Below, piece after piece: positions 28,195 through 40,529 of a stretch of DNA of 64,000 nt. This stretch comes from Ignelater luminosus (lineage: Eukaryota; Arthropoda; Insecta; Coleoptera; Elateridae), in assembly GCA_011009095.1 (NCBI GenBank), contig VTPC01090675.1, forward strand, positions 478,131 through 542,130, written 5' to 3'. Numbering within the stretch: position 1 is the first letter of the stretch; each line of letters opens with the position of its first letter. Below the pieces are notes generated by a model. It did not search any database. It was not told where the DNA came from and worked only from the letters and a program-made list of their open reading frames with translations. The position numbers were made by a program, and so were the translations under genes.

Positions 28195-28312
28195 ATGTTT
28201 TGGCACCCCGACAGCTCTACACCACGCTACCCTCTGCAGTGACCGATGGCCTGCCGCTTCCGGGGTATTTCCGGTTCATCCTAAGCTCCGGAACTCATTT
28301 CGGATCTGAAAG
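28100..28312 (+). other. candidate non-coding first exon with splice donor
   Basis: The sequence CTGAAAG|GTGAGTGT places a near-consensus 5' splice site after base 28312 (AAG|GTGAGT). The upstream block keeps raised G+C up to this junction, and the sequence returns to AT-rich immediately after it, as expected for an exon followed by an intron. It carries two short upstream ORFs, 28195-28242 (15 codons plus stop) and 28246-28284 (12 codons plus stop), and no long frame open to the donor, so it would be a 5' UTR exon. The left limit is only approximate. No downstream coding exon was recognised in the window, so the gene's identity is unknown. Confidence 0.4.
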
Positions 28313-28318
28313 GTGAGT

Positions 28319-29355
28319 GTCTGTTATATTACTTCCCATTGTTAAATACCGGAATATTATATCTCCCCAACCCATCGAAGAATTAACGGAAATTAATAGA
28401 AACTTATTTGTCTTTTCCTTCACTGTTTTAATTGACGTTAATGATGAAATTGAATAATATGCAAACTCGTCAAGTTATTAAATATTTCTGAATATAAATA
28501 AAAGGGAAAAATCGCTTTTGTATTATAAATTAAACCCGAACATAAGTCAGGAGCAGTAATTAAAAAATGATAAACTATTCTGCGTTTGATTTAGGGGCGG
28601 CGCCAGTTGTGGGTGTCACATTAATTAGAAAGGTGATAAATGTCAAAAGGTTTGGAAGGGTTGAAAATGTAAAACGTGACATACTAACCTTGGTTATGTA
28701 TTTGCAACATCACAGGTATTCATTCAATTTGCACCGCAGCATATCCATGTATAATAATTAAACTTGACAATTTGTCAATTATTAGTCAATTGTAGTTCTT
28801 AACATGATAAGGTATTGTATAAGAACAACACATCGTTACCTGTTACAAAAATTGACCGCGGTAAACGGATAATACATGCAGCATATGCGCTGAATGCGTT
28901 TCCCTATAATTATAATATAGGCCATAAATTTGCCCGCCGTGTTCTCGTAGACTGCCAATGTTTCAGCCGAGTTAACTTGCTTGAATGGCTTTATTTTCTT
29001 GTAATAATAAATGATCTCAAATTATTGTTGAGGGCAGCGTTTAAATTTTATTTTCTCTTAATAAAAAGGATAAGATCGCAGCCGCGGAGAAATGAAAGTT
29101 TTAAAAGTTTATTTTTCCTTTATTTAAATTCCTTGTAATTGCACGTCTTGAAAAATTAAGGATTAAATCTTAAATAAAATCGGAAATGAATCTAAATTAA
29201 TTAGAATAATCTATACAGCAAATTTTTCAATTATCAAAAATTCCGGAATGCTTTCTCAAACTAATAAAACGATCAATATAAATGTCCGTCAGTTGCTAAA
29301 CAGGTGGCCAATAACCATAACCGTAATAATAACGCGACCATTTCTACACAAATGA
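28319..29355. other. AT-rich putative intron start, no gene
   Basis: The sequence after the candidate donor is AT-rich with many TAAT and TTTAT motifs. Frames of 64 and 107 residues are open but show no domain. If the donor is real this is the beginning of a long intron. Confidence 0.4.
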
Positions 29356-29720
29356 GTGGAAATTACGACCCACTGAGCGCTGGTAAACACTCTATTACCA
29401 GCCAATTCCCTCAACTTGCGGGACAATTGCAGCAATAGCTGAACTCTTTCATCGGAAGAATAGACCTCCCCCTAAACACGGTAATTAGGAGTTCCTTATC
29501 GCACCAGGACACCTAGCCTAATGTGCGCGTCGTAGATCACTTCAGCGCCGGTATCTTCCAGCCTTTTGGCTTCAACTTTATGACACCACGGTTTGACGCT
29601 TATGACGTCTTCCGTCCTTGTTGGGCACGTGGCCCGCAGAGCAGAAGATGTTTGTCGCCGCTTAAGCTTAGTCGTAAGGTTAACTTTATGTGACGGCTCG
29701 TGCATTACACACTTCTACTA
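29356..29720. other. second GC-richer island, possible regulatory DNA
   Basis: A 360-bp block close to even base composition in AT-rich surroundings, 1 kb downstream of the candidate first exon. It includes an inverted pair around 29370-29405 (GCTGGTAAACAC...TTACCAGC) and several CpG-bearing segments. The 69-residue minus-strand frame across it matches nothing known. It could be an alternative first exon, an enhancer or an unrecognised repeat. No consensus donor of the quality seen at 28313 was found at its end. Confidence 0.3.
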
Positions 29721-32700
29721 GATTTTACGAGGGGTAAATGTGCTATTACTTCAACACTGTGGCCTTTACGACATATAGATGTTACACTGATTTCTGTGGT
29801 TCGAGATTTGCCACCTGTCTACCGGAATTTTTCTTGTATATAAATATTATCCTTTCTTGACAATTTATTATCTGATCTTTTAATGACTTCATTATTTAAA
29901 AAGAGAACAAATAAAGAGAATACGAAATTCTGAAACGGAAAAGCAGCCTCTCGATAAAGAATCTTTTAGTTTTTTTCGTACAATAGTGTGGTAGTGATTT
30001 ATTTCACGTGAAAAATTTGAAAAATTCAATTAGAAAAGGATCAATACCTTAGGTTCGGAGTTCCAGAACATTTGTAGCATTTCATTTCAAAGGCGTTAGC
30101 AGGCCAAATTGTAAAAGTCATGAAGGAAAGAAAAATATTTCCTGTTCGGGGAGAAATAATTGCAAATACCTTAGGTGCACAAGTTTGTAAAATAATTTTT
30201 CTTTTCTCGTATTCAAAAGTTATTACATATTTGATCAAATTGATAAAATTCGCGGAATTTGTCTTTTTTATATCAACTCGCTTTTGAGCCTAAAGAACGT
30301 CAGTATAATTTTTCTTCATGAAATTCATCAAGCAAAATCTTGTTTAGGGTATCTACTCATAAGCATCAGAACTTTCAGTTTTATAATAATCTGTATCCAG
30401 CTCTTAGGATGTCAAACATGTTTCAGTTACATTTATTTGTTAGAAAAATACAATCGTGATCATATACTGCAGTATACACTTCTTTGCGATGGATTTGCAA
30501 TTAAAAGTATAATAAGAAATAAGTAATCAAGAAAGCGATCAATGCCCGTTTGTACCGACCTCCCCTAATCTAAGCAATTATAGCTATCTTTCTAACAATC
30601 GTATCCATAGAGTTAAGTTCTAGTTAGGTTTAAGAGAGGTCGATGTAAAGAGCCTTAAATTTCGGAACTATAAGTAACAAAATTTTAAAAAGGATAAGAA
30701 CTTCATGGACTATTCTTAATTAAATTAAAAGTAAAAACAAATTCATTTATGAGTTATGTGAAATTATAAAATTCTGTGGTTAACATTTTCGGCCATCAGA
30801 CTCTGAGATATATGAACATAAAATATAATTCACACATAGAACATTAGAACACATTATAACAAAGTTAAAACAAAAACAATACATTGATCAAAAGATTTAA
30901 GCAAAAGAAATTTTTGTTACATTCATCTATGGTTGATGTCAGCTGATGGCCTATGTTATTTCCTTTTTTTAGTGTTTTGATGCTCAATTCAGTACTGTCT
31001 AGGATCACTTCCTGCAAATTTAGGTTTACATATTTTTATAACCTACTATATATATAACGTACTATATTCTAAATTTTGCTTAACTTGCTAGATCGCCTAT
31101 TATATATATCACCAAAAACTGAATAGAAATAAGTTCTGGTTTAATTTTACAAAGTGAAAAGTCTCTTATTTGGAAGAACATAAAATAGTATCTTTTTCTA
31201 AAAAGATTTCTTCAAACGTTTGTTTTAAGGATATGCAAAAATAATCCGGAAACCTCCAATTACGGTTAATTTTCTCTTATGGCATACTATAATAATTTCC
31301 TTGCGTTTCTTCTAAAAGTTCAGAACGTAACTCTACTTTACATGGAACCTTTTCAATTTTAGCAAAAGTTTTTTGAACAACTTTACTCTCTATTGAATGA
31401 AAATATTCGTGATAAATCAAAGACAGAGTAAACGCTAAAGACAGTTATAGCTTGATTGATTTTTGTTTTTGCCTTCAATTTAATTTTTTCCTTGTTTTTG
31501 TTCTAAACAGAAAGTTTCAAGAATTATTATTATTGTTATTAGTTATATTCCCAGTTGAATCACAAATATAGGTTTTCCCTTGTTATTATTTAAGGTAGGA
31601 GAAATAATAAAAATTGCACCATAAAAATACTCCTTTGGTATAGAAAGCATTTTTGTGTAGTTAGTTATTGAGCTTAGGTGGATGTAGTATTCACCTTTCA
31701 AAGCTTTGAGATCAATTTTCTGCCGTGTTCAAAATCTGTTTTCTTTGAGTCCAGAATATTACGTTTGGATGGGCACTATTACCTACTTCCAAATCTTCAA
31801 AAATTAACACGAAGAATTTTATTTGTATACAATAATTAGATCTCAGATCAAATTGCAGTTAACTTGAGCATTAAATTATAAAATCTCACTTATTCACGAA
31901 CAGCTTTGTATGGATTTTATTAGAATCCCTTTAAAGATTTCTGAAAACATTTTTGGGACTTGCTAAGTTACAGCTTCTCTGTATGTAAATGTCAACTTCT
32001 ACTATTGCATTAACCTTTTTGTAGAACAAGAATAATAAAATTAATTAAATGTGCATTTTTGTCATTTCCATGTTAAGATATGTTATTTACGACCTATGCA
32101 ACAGGCACTTTTCTAAATTTGGGTTAACATTAATTGTATTACCTGCTTTAATAGTAATTTACCTTGAGGTTCAACTATCTCATTTTTAACTTATATAGAT
32201 GATGCATATAATCATGTATAGTGAAGATGGGATGAGCAGAGCATACTCATATTCAATATTTCTTCAGCATTTTTCAATAATTCTTACTCGTCTTATAATT
32301 TCCGATTTAGAACCAGTAGCATGAGTTTTCTTTGCTTCTTCTTTGCTTTCCTCATTTCTTTACAGCAGCTTCTACATACTAGTAGTCAAAATGACAAGTT
32401 CCGCTCTTGCCCGACAATTATTGCTGCAAGTGTAAATGTATTTACAAACTACAGTTGCAATCTACGTCGCAAGTGACTTCAAGTTAATTATTGTGTAGCT
32501 TTACCTAAATGTTGGTAATTCTAAGGATCATACATACATCTTAAACCTTTTTTCCTTAAACAATGTTCTTGGTATTCAATATTTCGACGTATACTCTAAG
32601 AGAATAAGAAAATCCATGGGCAGGTGCTTTATAAATTATTTGAAATTTTGCTTTAAAGAAGGTAACTGTTAGATTTTCCTTTTTCAGATTTAACAAAAAG

Positions 32701-35580
32701 CTATTGCACCCTTTTATTTAATTGCAAATTCCGATAATATTCTATAACTAAAAGAGAAAAAAAACATTTCGATGAGCATAACACCACCTTACTTGTACAA
32801 AGACATCTTTGGTTAAGTTACAAGAAGCAAATTAAAGCTCAATAGAACTGAAATTAGAGTTAATAGCACTTTTTGTTTTCCCTACCTCTAACCTTCCTAA
32901 AAATAAATTATGAAACTAACAGTTTGCTGATATTTTAACTCAAATTCTCAATTGTGTTCTTCTATCTTTGTTTTGCCTATTTTATCTTTCATAACTTTCT
33001 TTTATCATCTTACATTCTGGTTTCTGATATAGTTAGCATATATTAGCCAACTCTAGCCTGTGCTTCCGGCTTAAACATTTCATATGACGGTCAGGTATTT
33101 CCCATATGTAGCACTTTTGATCATATCATTTCAGGTTTGGTCAGGTATTTTTCACAACAGTACAATTTTAGTTTGTTGATACATATCTGCCTTGTTTCTA
33201 GTCACGTTTGAAACCACTCACTGTCCAGTTTGCCTTAGGAACAATATTAGCTTTGCCGTTCTGTTCGTTTTTGAAATTATTCTGATTTCTTTCTTTGGTT
33301 TGAATCATCAGTATGGTTAGAAAATAGAGCGTTATAGGGTAATGATAACTAAAATATTGTTTAGACGTTATCGAGCAAATTTTGCCCACAATAAAAGAAA
33401 AACGAATTATATTTTCATTTACTTATCTTGTAAGTGTTTTTGAAATAGTAATATCATTTCAAAAAATTTGTTTTTCTTTGGTTTTTAAATAATAAATACT
33501 AAGACTCTTAAATTATTAAAAATCAAACCAAAAAATTGTTATTCATAATCTGTATAAGATCGAAAACCTTCCATTGTTACTTTTTCTAATAAACTCTCGA
33601 AGAAATACACTATTTTGTACGAAGTGGAAGAGCAAAAAATAAATTTCAAATAATCAACTATAAATCTGTGTAAAAGTAATGTAACGAATGTTAAAGGCGG
33701 GGCCACACCAACCCCGTCTGCCACTTTCAAATTACTGCTCAGGTTGTTTTTCTGGCCAACTATCATCTTTTGAATTTAATTCTTTTAGATTTGTAATTTT
33801 TATTTATATTACAAGCAACATTCAGGAATGGTTTAAAAATTTTAATTTAACTTTATGGAATTCAAAAAAAAATTAAATAAAAACAAAAGAAAACAATTTT
33901 CAGTTACATCATTCAGAAACGTTACGTAAACAATATAAATTCCTACCGACTTCAACCATTACACTAAATTTTATCAGTCAAGAAATGCACCTGGGCATCA
34001 TATACAACTTAAGTTAAAAGCGTTTTTGTTGCTTCTGGTTTTACAGGAAGTGACATCAACGTTAACTATACCATATTTGCATAAAATGCTTCCTTAATTT
34101 TAATAGTATATTAAAATAATAAAATCCCTATTTCATCATTACCGGATGTTATTTGTATCTGCTAGTAAAAGTGCACAAAAATTAATTTTCGCCATTTATC
34201 ATGCTTGCTTTCATAAACAATTATTATTATAAATTAATTTGTACAGTCACAATACTATTTACATTACTAATTTATAGGTTAATTATCATCGTCTACATCT
34301 AGTACATCCTAATACTTTAAGAACAAAAACTTTTCCCATAAGAAACAGGAATCTGTTGATAAGTGCACGTTTCGATAATGTGAGTTTTTCAATATTGTTT
34401 TGATCATTTATAGGTTATTTACTCTACTGGAATATTTTTTTTGCAACAAAAATTCTTCTGTATTTATTTTTTTTAAGATGAACTATAAACAATACCAAAA
34501 AGCAATGATATCAATTCCCCAAATAAATAATTTTGCAATATTTTTGTTACTTTTTAATATAAAAACGATTCTAGAATATTAAATACAAATTTCCAAAGGT
34601 CAACGACCAATTAAAAAAAAAATGTTACATTTTAAACATTTCAACGTTCCAATATCAGTAACGGGTCAAGAAGCCCAATTCTATATAAGGTAGTTTATCT
34701 GAACAGAAACTTTTTTTTGTCATGTTGATAACACATTCATTATAGTAGTACATGCAACACGTTAAAGCTTATTTATCTTAATTTTCTTAAGATAATAGTG
34801 GAAAAGAACTTTTATCAAATTTTTGGCAACGCTTCCTGAGCTTGAAAATATTTCCTTTGAAATTTAATTTTATAATAAAAATCCACAAGTCAGAATTTGG
34901 CAAAGAATTGATGTCAACAAAATGAGTTAAATAGGTATTTTATTAAGAAGTCTTCATATTTTAATCAGTTGTGAAAAAAATATAGTTTTTGGAATTTGAA
35001 CTTCAGTGTTATTCTTTTTCAGTATAATGAAACGGATTTATTAGGTTTATCTTTTGTTTATATTCGATTTTTAATGAGTATTATTTTAGTTGGAAGTCTT
35101 CAAAATGTTAATAAGATACTATTGAGCAATTCTATAGGTACGTTCTCAATTGGAAAAAAATTAATCATTTTAAATCAACGTTGACAAATCAGAAGAGCTA
35201 AGAGTCACACTCGTTTTTAATGAATTTGCTTGGTTAGGCAGTTATTATTCTTCTAGAGAAATTACAAGCACTCTAGTTTAATTTTGCTTGATTCCCATAC
35301 ATTCATGTTCGTGGGTTATTGTATTCGGCTGTAAAACCTGCAATTGAAGCATAGCTAATGTAGTCAATGCTTAAACTCTTCACTGGCCTCAAAATGCTTT
35401 CAATTCTCATAAAACAGACAAAAAGCACCTTCTTGATCTTAGTGCAAGAATTTTTTGATAATTAAATCAGAAGCATTTTTTTCTGAATTCATGGACTAAA
35501 CTAGTTGAAATGAAGTTTGATATTATCAAGAGTTTTTAGTATCATTCTAAAGTTCCAATGGATTAATAAAACATCTGGGA
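29721..35580. other. AT-rich non-coding stretch, no gene seen
   Basis: About 5.9 kb without recognisable genes; frames are at most about 80 residues. A TAAT-rich, mixed-composition patch at about 32.39-32.51 kb (with the palindrome GTAAATGTATTTAC) looks like possible conserved regulatory DNA. A small GC-rich hairpin-like segment lies at about 33.69-33.72 kb. Nothing else stands out. Confidence 0.5.
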
Positions 35581-35610
35581 ATGCAAAGTTTTGTTACTTT
35601 TTTCAAACTT

Positions 35611-35861
35611 TTGCCACCATTTTGACCATATTCCCGAGGTGATATCAAAGAACTAAAAGTATACGTATATATTTTTTGATGTAGAATAAGATTCCAAAGT
35701 AAAAAAACTTTTTTGAAAATTTTCCAATTTTCGGCGGCCATTTTGACTGTGTTCCCGAAGAGTTATCAAAAAACGAAAATACCACGTTCTCTTTAGTTTT
35801 TGATGTAGAATCGAAATCTGAAGTCAAAATTGCAATATTTGACAAAAATGCGGACGGACAT

Positions 35862-35895
<34 letters not shown>

Positions 35896-35900
35896 TTCGC
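35611..35900. repeat. two-unit interspersed repeat ending in a (GACA)n tract
   Basis: Two diverged direct units of about 90-100 bp lie about 120 bp apart (35611-35700 and 35731-35828). They share CCATTTTGAC, ATTCCCGA/GTTCCCGA, ATATCAAA/TTATCAAA and TTTTTGATGTAGAAT. The second is followed by GGACGGACATATAGACAG and a (GACA)n microsatellite at about 35865-35895. The organisation (short repeated body plus simple-repeat tail) is that of a short interspersed non-autonomous element. The family cannot be named from this copy alone. The minus-strand frame with a CLSVCLSVCLSICPS run is only a translation of the microsatellite. Confidence 0.6.
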
Positions 35901-37314
35901 AAATTCAGTAACGACTCTTTCGGAGTTCGTTGAATATCCTCTACAAGGATACAAAAATACGACAACACAAATAAATCAATATTTTCAACTGTAAATAAAA
36001 GATCATAGACAAGTTGTTTCAATAGCTTGATGTACAACGGTCATGAAAGAAATCAATCAAGAAAGATTTGCAGCGTTTGTTTCATTTCAGCGAAAAGGAT
36101 GCGCTGATTTTCAAATACTAACTGTAATATCTTGGACATATTTAACGCAATTATCTTCAAATGATAAAAGGTTTTTGGTCCTTTCCCGCACGGTCAATGA
36201 TGGGAAAGTGCCAATGCCAAAATGTTTTCTAATATCTTAAGAAAGTAATCTAGTAAATCATGACATAGAAAGATTACCATGTCTAATGAAATCTTCGGTA
36301 AAATTCACTAGTTATATTCAAAAGCAAGACCTTATTTCATTGACTACTCTCGTCAAATTTTTCTGCAATTATGAACTTCATATTTACATAATGTTAAAAA
36401 GAAGGCTTATATCATTTCACTGTTGTGTGAAGCTTAATCTCGATGTTTTTTCCGACATTTTGGCGTTATAACGAAGCAAGTGGTTTTCGACTGGTTCTTG
36501 TGCCGTATGACACATAAACAAGAGATTATTTATGAAAAACTTCAGAGTACAATACAAAATTCAAATTATGCACGGCAACAACAGGTTGAAAAGGTTTACT
36601 ATGCAGAAAATTAGCCAGACAGGGCTTAAAGTTTTTAGGAAAGTTTGCAAGACACGGCTTTTTGCAAGGTCGCGAAATCCAAATTATGAAATAATGTTCT
36701 AGAATGTTGTTGGACAATTTAAAGAAAAACAGCCTTGATCATTTAGTTTTAGCCTGTCACCAATCATTTATAATGCAGTTGTGAGATTGGGAGCTGGATT
36801 CTTAGGGAGCTTATGTTAATATTATTTGTACTCAAACTTACTTTAATACTTATCACAATCTTGCATTATCTATTTCATCTGCCCAAAGATTTGAAAATGT
36901 TACCTCTCATTCTTCATTACAGTTACAGTACAGTCTTTGACCTTGAGGCGTTTCAAAATCAATTTTCAACTCTTTGAGTTCAATAAGTCAACTTTCCTCC
37001 AACATTGTACGAAGTGCCTTTTTAAGATTCCTACAGATTCTTTAAGACTCAATATAAAATGTGTTTTCGAGTTCCAGGATATTTGACAAGATATCTGTTA
37101 AATCTTCGTCACAAGATGTTTTGTGTTTGAATATCGTGGTTGAAGTTGAAGATGGAATTAGTTCTATGTTCAATTTTAAATGATAATGCTATTGAAGGCT
37201 TTCTTCCGAAATATTTTTATCTTTGTACGTGCTTACTCGAATAGTAACAAGTACGGTAAAGCCCAGAGCTATATTATTGATTGTCGTTTTTGTTCCAAAT
37301 TTCATTTCGTTGAG
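35901..37314. other. AT-rich non-coding stretch, no gene seen
   Basis: Frames are short and featureless. A minor local duplication near 36.61-36.66 kb encodes two copies of KPCLANF on the minus strand (GCCAGACAGGGCTT / GCAAGACACGGCTT). Nothing else is recognisable. Confidence 0.5.
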
Positions 37315-37322
37315 TCTATGCG

Positions 37323-37532
37323 CAGAGCCGGCTGGGGCCTCGCGACTTGAGAGAAAAAGGCTTAATTCTTTGTATGGATATGTTTAGAATAAATAAAATT
37401 TCTAATTTTTTTTTTAATATTTAAAATAAACGAATTATGCTGAGAAAGCAATATGTGTTTCTTCTTTTTTTATTTAAAGGGGCCCGCAAAATGTTGTTGC
37501 TCTGGGCCCCGCAAAACTTCCAGCCAGCCCTG
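37323..37532. mobile_element. hAT-type MITE, 210 bp, with 8-bp target duplication
   Basis: The left end CAGAGCCGGCTGG and the reverse complement of the right end, CAGGGCTGGCTGG, form a terminal inverted repeat (11 of 13 identical). The flanks are TCTATGCG (37315-37322) and TCTACGCG (37533-37540), an 8-bp target-site duplication with one mismatch. Ends beginning CAG and 8-bp duplications are hallmarks of the hAT superfamily. The interior is AT-rich with GGGCCCC-type segments near the ends and encodes nothing, so this is a non-autonomous element. It sits immediately next to the GC-rich minisatellite that starts at 37541, possibly inserted at its edge. Confidence 0.7.
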
Positions 37533-37540
37533 TCTACGCG

Positions 37541-38150
37541 TCTGCTCTTCTTGGATCCGTTCAGGTTGGAACGCTGCACCGGCCAGAAGTCCCAGGCCGA
37601 CCCGGCTCGGCCCGACTTGGGAAAACTCGACGCGGCCTAAAAATTTCTTGATCGGACCAATAGACCAGAGAGGTCCAAACAATTCGAGAGGTTCAAACGA
37701 TCCGACAGAGAAACTCGAAGGGCCGAGAAGTCCGAAAAGACCGAGAAGCCCGAACGGTGTAAACGAAGCGACAGGCCCGAGAGATCCAAACAGCTCGCTA
37801 GACCCGACAGATCCGAAGAGCCGAGAAGTTTTAAAGGCCTAAATGGACCGACAGACCCGAGAGACCACGAAAAGCCAAGAAATTCAAAAGGTCCGACGGG
37901 TCCGACGGCCCTACAGACCCAAAGTGTCAAGAACTCCAAAAGGCCCAACAAACTCGTAGGGTTCCACAGCTCTGAAAGGCTTCAACTATTCGTAGACCCG
38001 ACAAGATCAAGAGACCCGATTGACCAGACGTGGGCTTGAAAAGCCCGATAAATTTTTAAACTGAGGCCCGGCCCGACCCGAAACCGAGCTTGGACCCAGG
38101 CCGCGTGAAGATCCACTAGAAAACCTGGGCCGTGCAGGCTTCTAATTTGG
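37541..38150. repeat. degenerate GC-rich minisatellite, about 9-bp period
   Basis: Dense recurrence of GACCCGA, GGCCCGA, GTCCGA and GAGATCC-type words, with a period of about 9 bp, fills this block. The period shows as three-residue repeats in translation: DPx/GPx/SPx on the plus strand and SGL/LGL on the minus strand. This regularity explains the 100-130 residue open frames here, which I do not regard as genes. Frames are open on both strands at once, as expected for a codon-sized repeat lacking stops. The block is strongly GC-rich against its surroundings and has a diverged relative at 44.76-45.18 kb in the same orientation. Confidence 0.7.
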
Positions 38151-38850
38151 ATTGTCAGACGTAGCAAGGTTCCTTTTGTTTGTTGCACTTTTTTAAGAGG
38201 TGCTATACAATCGGTAAATTTCCTCTTGTGCTGGTTGTCTTATATCTTCCCAGGTGATAGTGCAATACTTCTTCTGCGACTCTGCACGACTTCTTACAAA
38301 TCTGTACAACACCTACGGAGTATACTTCTTATTAGTTTATTAACAGGCTTTCTTCTTGTTAATCTAAAAATTGTTTAACAGTGTTAGCAGATGTTGAGCA
38401 AACATTCTCATCTTAGCTTTTATTTTTTTTTCTGATTTATACACACTGCAATCTGTGTGAAAAATCGTCAAGTATCCGAATGGTTTTCAAAGTTTAAAGA
38501 GCTTGAACTTTTTGCTCTACATATTCCAGTCAAATGAGTATTGAATGTGTGCATAATAGATATGGACATTGTAACCATTTCAGATATTTCAGTTAGTTAA
38601 TTGTTGGGCACTTTGTAGTTTGGTAATTAAACCCAAACGCTAGCTTTTGAACGAGAAGTAGAATGTTATATTTGTTCAAAGAGCGTGGTGGTAACGTTTC
38701 AAATAATTTTCTTCATAAAAATATGACATATCCAGACGCTTGTATTTATTGTGCAAACTTTTGTCTGTTAACATACACGTGTATAACTCATAATCTCTTT
38801 TCTTAAATATTGCTTGATAAAAGTAGTACTCGTGGAATCAATTTTATTGC
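38151..38850. other. AT-rich non-coding stretch, nothing seen
   Basis: Ordinary AT-rich sequence with no open frame of note, no terminal repeats and no RNA gene motif. Confidence 0.45.
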
Positions 38851-40480
38851 GCTGAATTTTTCCATTTAAAAGCAATAATGCCATTATTAAGATCACTTAT
38901 TTGATATTTCTGAAACAAGTAATATTAATAAAACTGTTATCAAGTGCACTGAAAAATAATTAATATCATCAAAACAATCTTCACGTCACCCAATGTATTT
39001 TTAGTGGATTATCGCAAGTATAGGATGTTTTTACATAAAAACAAACTAAAAATAGCTGTAGAATTTGTTCCTAATCTTCCATTAAGGAATGACAAAATAT
39101 TATTGTGTCTGCGTACTTTTATAATTATTACGAAACGTTTACAATAAAAAAATATTATTACATAAAAGCTCATTTTCTAATTTAAAACAGAAATACTGTT
39201 TTAAAAAAAATGTTACACATTTACCGCGTTAGTAGTTCTTTACTGGTAGACCTAATTGGCCAAATAACATTTTTACAATTTGCCCTTGTCCCAGCAAGTC
39301 GGCATTTGGCACACAATTCTGAATAGAAATTATTTACGAGCGGTAATTTTTTACCAAGTTTTTTTGTAAAGTAAAACTCAAGGTTGCCTCTTGATAATAA
39401 GTCTTTTTAGAAATTCGTCATGCTTCAAAAAAGCATCCATAAAAAGGTGGCCTGAACTTTTTTTAACTGTAAATCAAGGAAATTATACCTAATTCTCCAA
39501 AAAGTAGAATTCTGTTAAGTATCCCAAATAAAAAGAAGTTAATTTTGTTATTATCATCCGGCACGTCTTAAGGAAGTTCTATTTTATAATTTGAAAATGA
39601 TGGCTCCACATTCTCAATTTTAATTTAAGCGTCCGCCCAGCAAGGTTTGGTTAATAGAGGTGTGGTTTGAGAAGATCCATTATAAATATCCATGGCCCAG
39701 GCAGTCTAACCTATTGGCCACACGAACCGTCAGCATATGCTGAAATAATCAAAGATTACTAATATCATTAATTGCATCTTTATCTTTTTCCCCATTATGT
39801 AGGTTCTTGAACAAAGACGGAATTGTTGGCGTAAAAATAAATTTTGCCGATTAAGAAAATTGAGCGGCGGAAAGTTCGCTTCGTATAGTAGTGGTCAGTA
39901 AAACACAAGGTTGTTATTTCTCTATTGATGGTGTGCGTATTTGTATGAGTCAGTTGCTAGTTCTATGTGAATGTAAACAGTGTGTAAGTTCATTGTGTCT
40001 GACGTATTTTAAAATTATTGTGATTAAAAATTAAAACATTTATGGTGCAGTCTAATTAAAAATTGATTTTCTACAGTGGCAAGGTACGATGTAGGCTAAA
40101 TATGCTTTATAGTTATTATAAAGGTAGCGCTAAAATTATCTCGCTGCTCAATTAACTGAAGTGCAAATTAGAAAATTTCAACCCCTTTTATAATCACCCA
40201 AAATCACGAACTTATCCGAAGTGTGGTGGTAATAAACAAAAATACACTTGGAAATGTTATTAATTTTTACAGTGACTCGAATTTAATAGTGCCAGACACA
40301 AACGCCGCCGCAAAAATAAAATAAACTTCCCATTTACAGGTGCAATTAAAAAACGAAAAAAAATCTTTAAATCATATTTTAAAATGCTATTAAATGCTCG
40401 GATCTAAACTGCCAAAATACAGACAATATTTCTCTCATGGATGTATTTTCTGCGACAAATCTCGCAATAAATTCGACAGT
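38851..40480. promoter_or_regulatory. candidate enhancer/conserved non-coding region
   Basis: The stretch lacks open frames but has an unusually dense mix of TAAT, ATTA, TTTAT/TTTAC and CAATTA words (for example CATTTATGGTGCAG and TCTAATTAAAAATTG near 40.04-40.07 kb) set among non-simple, mixed-composition sequence such as 39600-39760 and 40280-40350. Such clustering of homeodomain-type core sites is typical of developmental enhancers in insects. This is inference from texture: TAAT words are frequent in any AT-rich DNA, and no alignment was available. No target gene can be named. Confidence 0.25.
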
Positions 40481-40529
40481 TAGTAAAATCCTCGTAGCTT
40501 TCGTAATGAATGTAAAGCAAATAGTCTAA

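Noticed and set aside
35865-35895. CRISPR-like regular array at the GACA repeats
   Set aside because: It is a 4-bp microsatellite without spacers in a eukaryotic context.
37437-37951. Several overlapping 67-129 residue frames on both strands
   Set aside because: They are by-products of the 9-bp-period GC-rich minisatellite and the MITE; both strands are open at once and the peptides are three-residue repeats.
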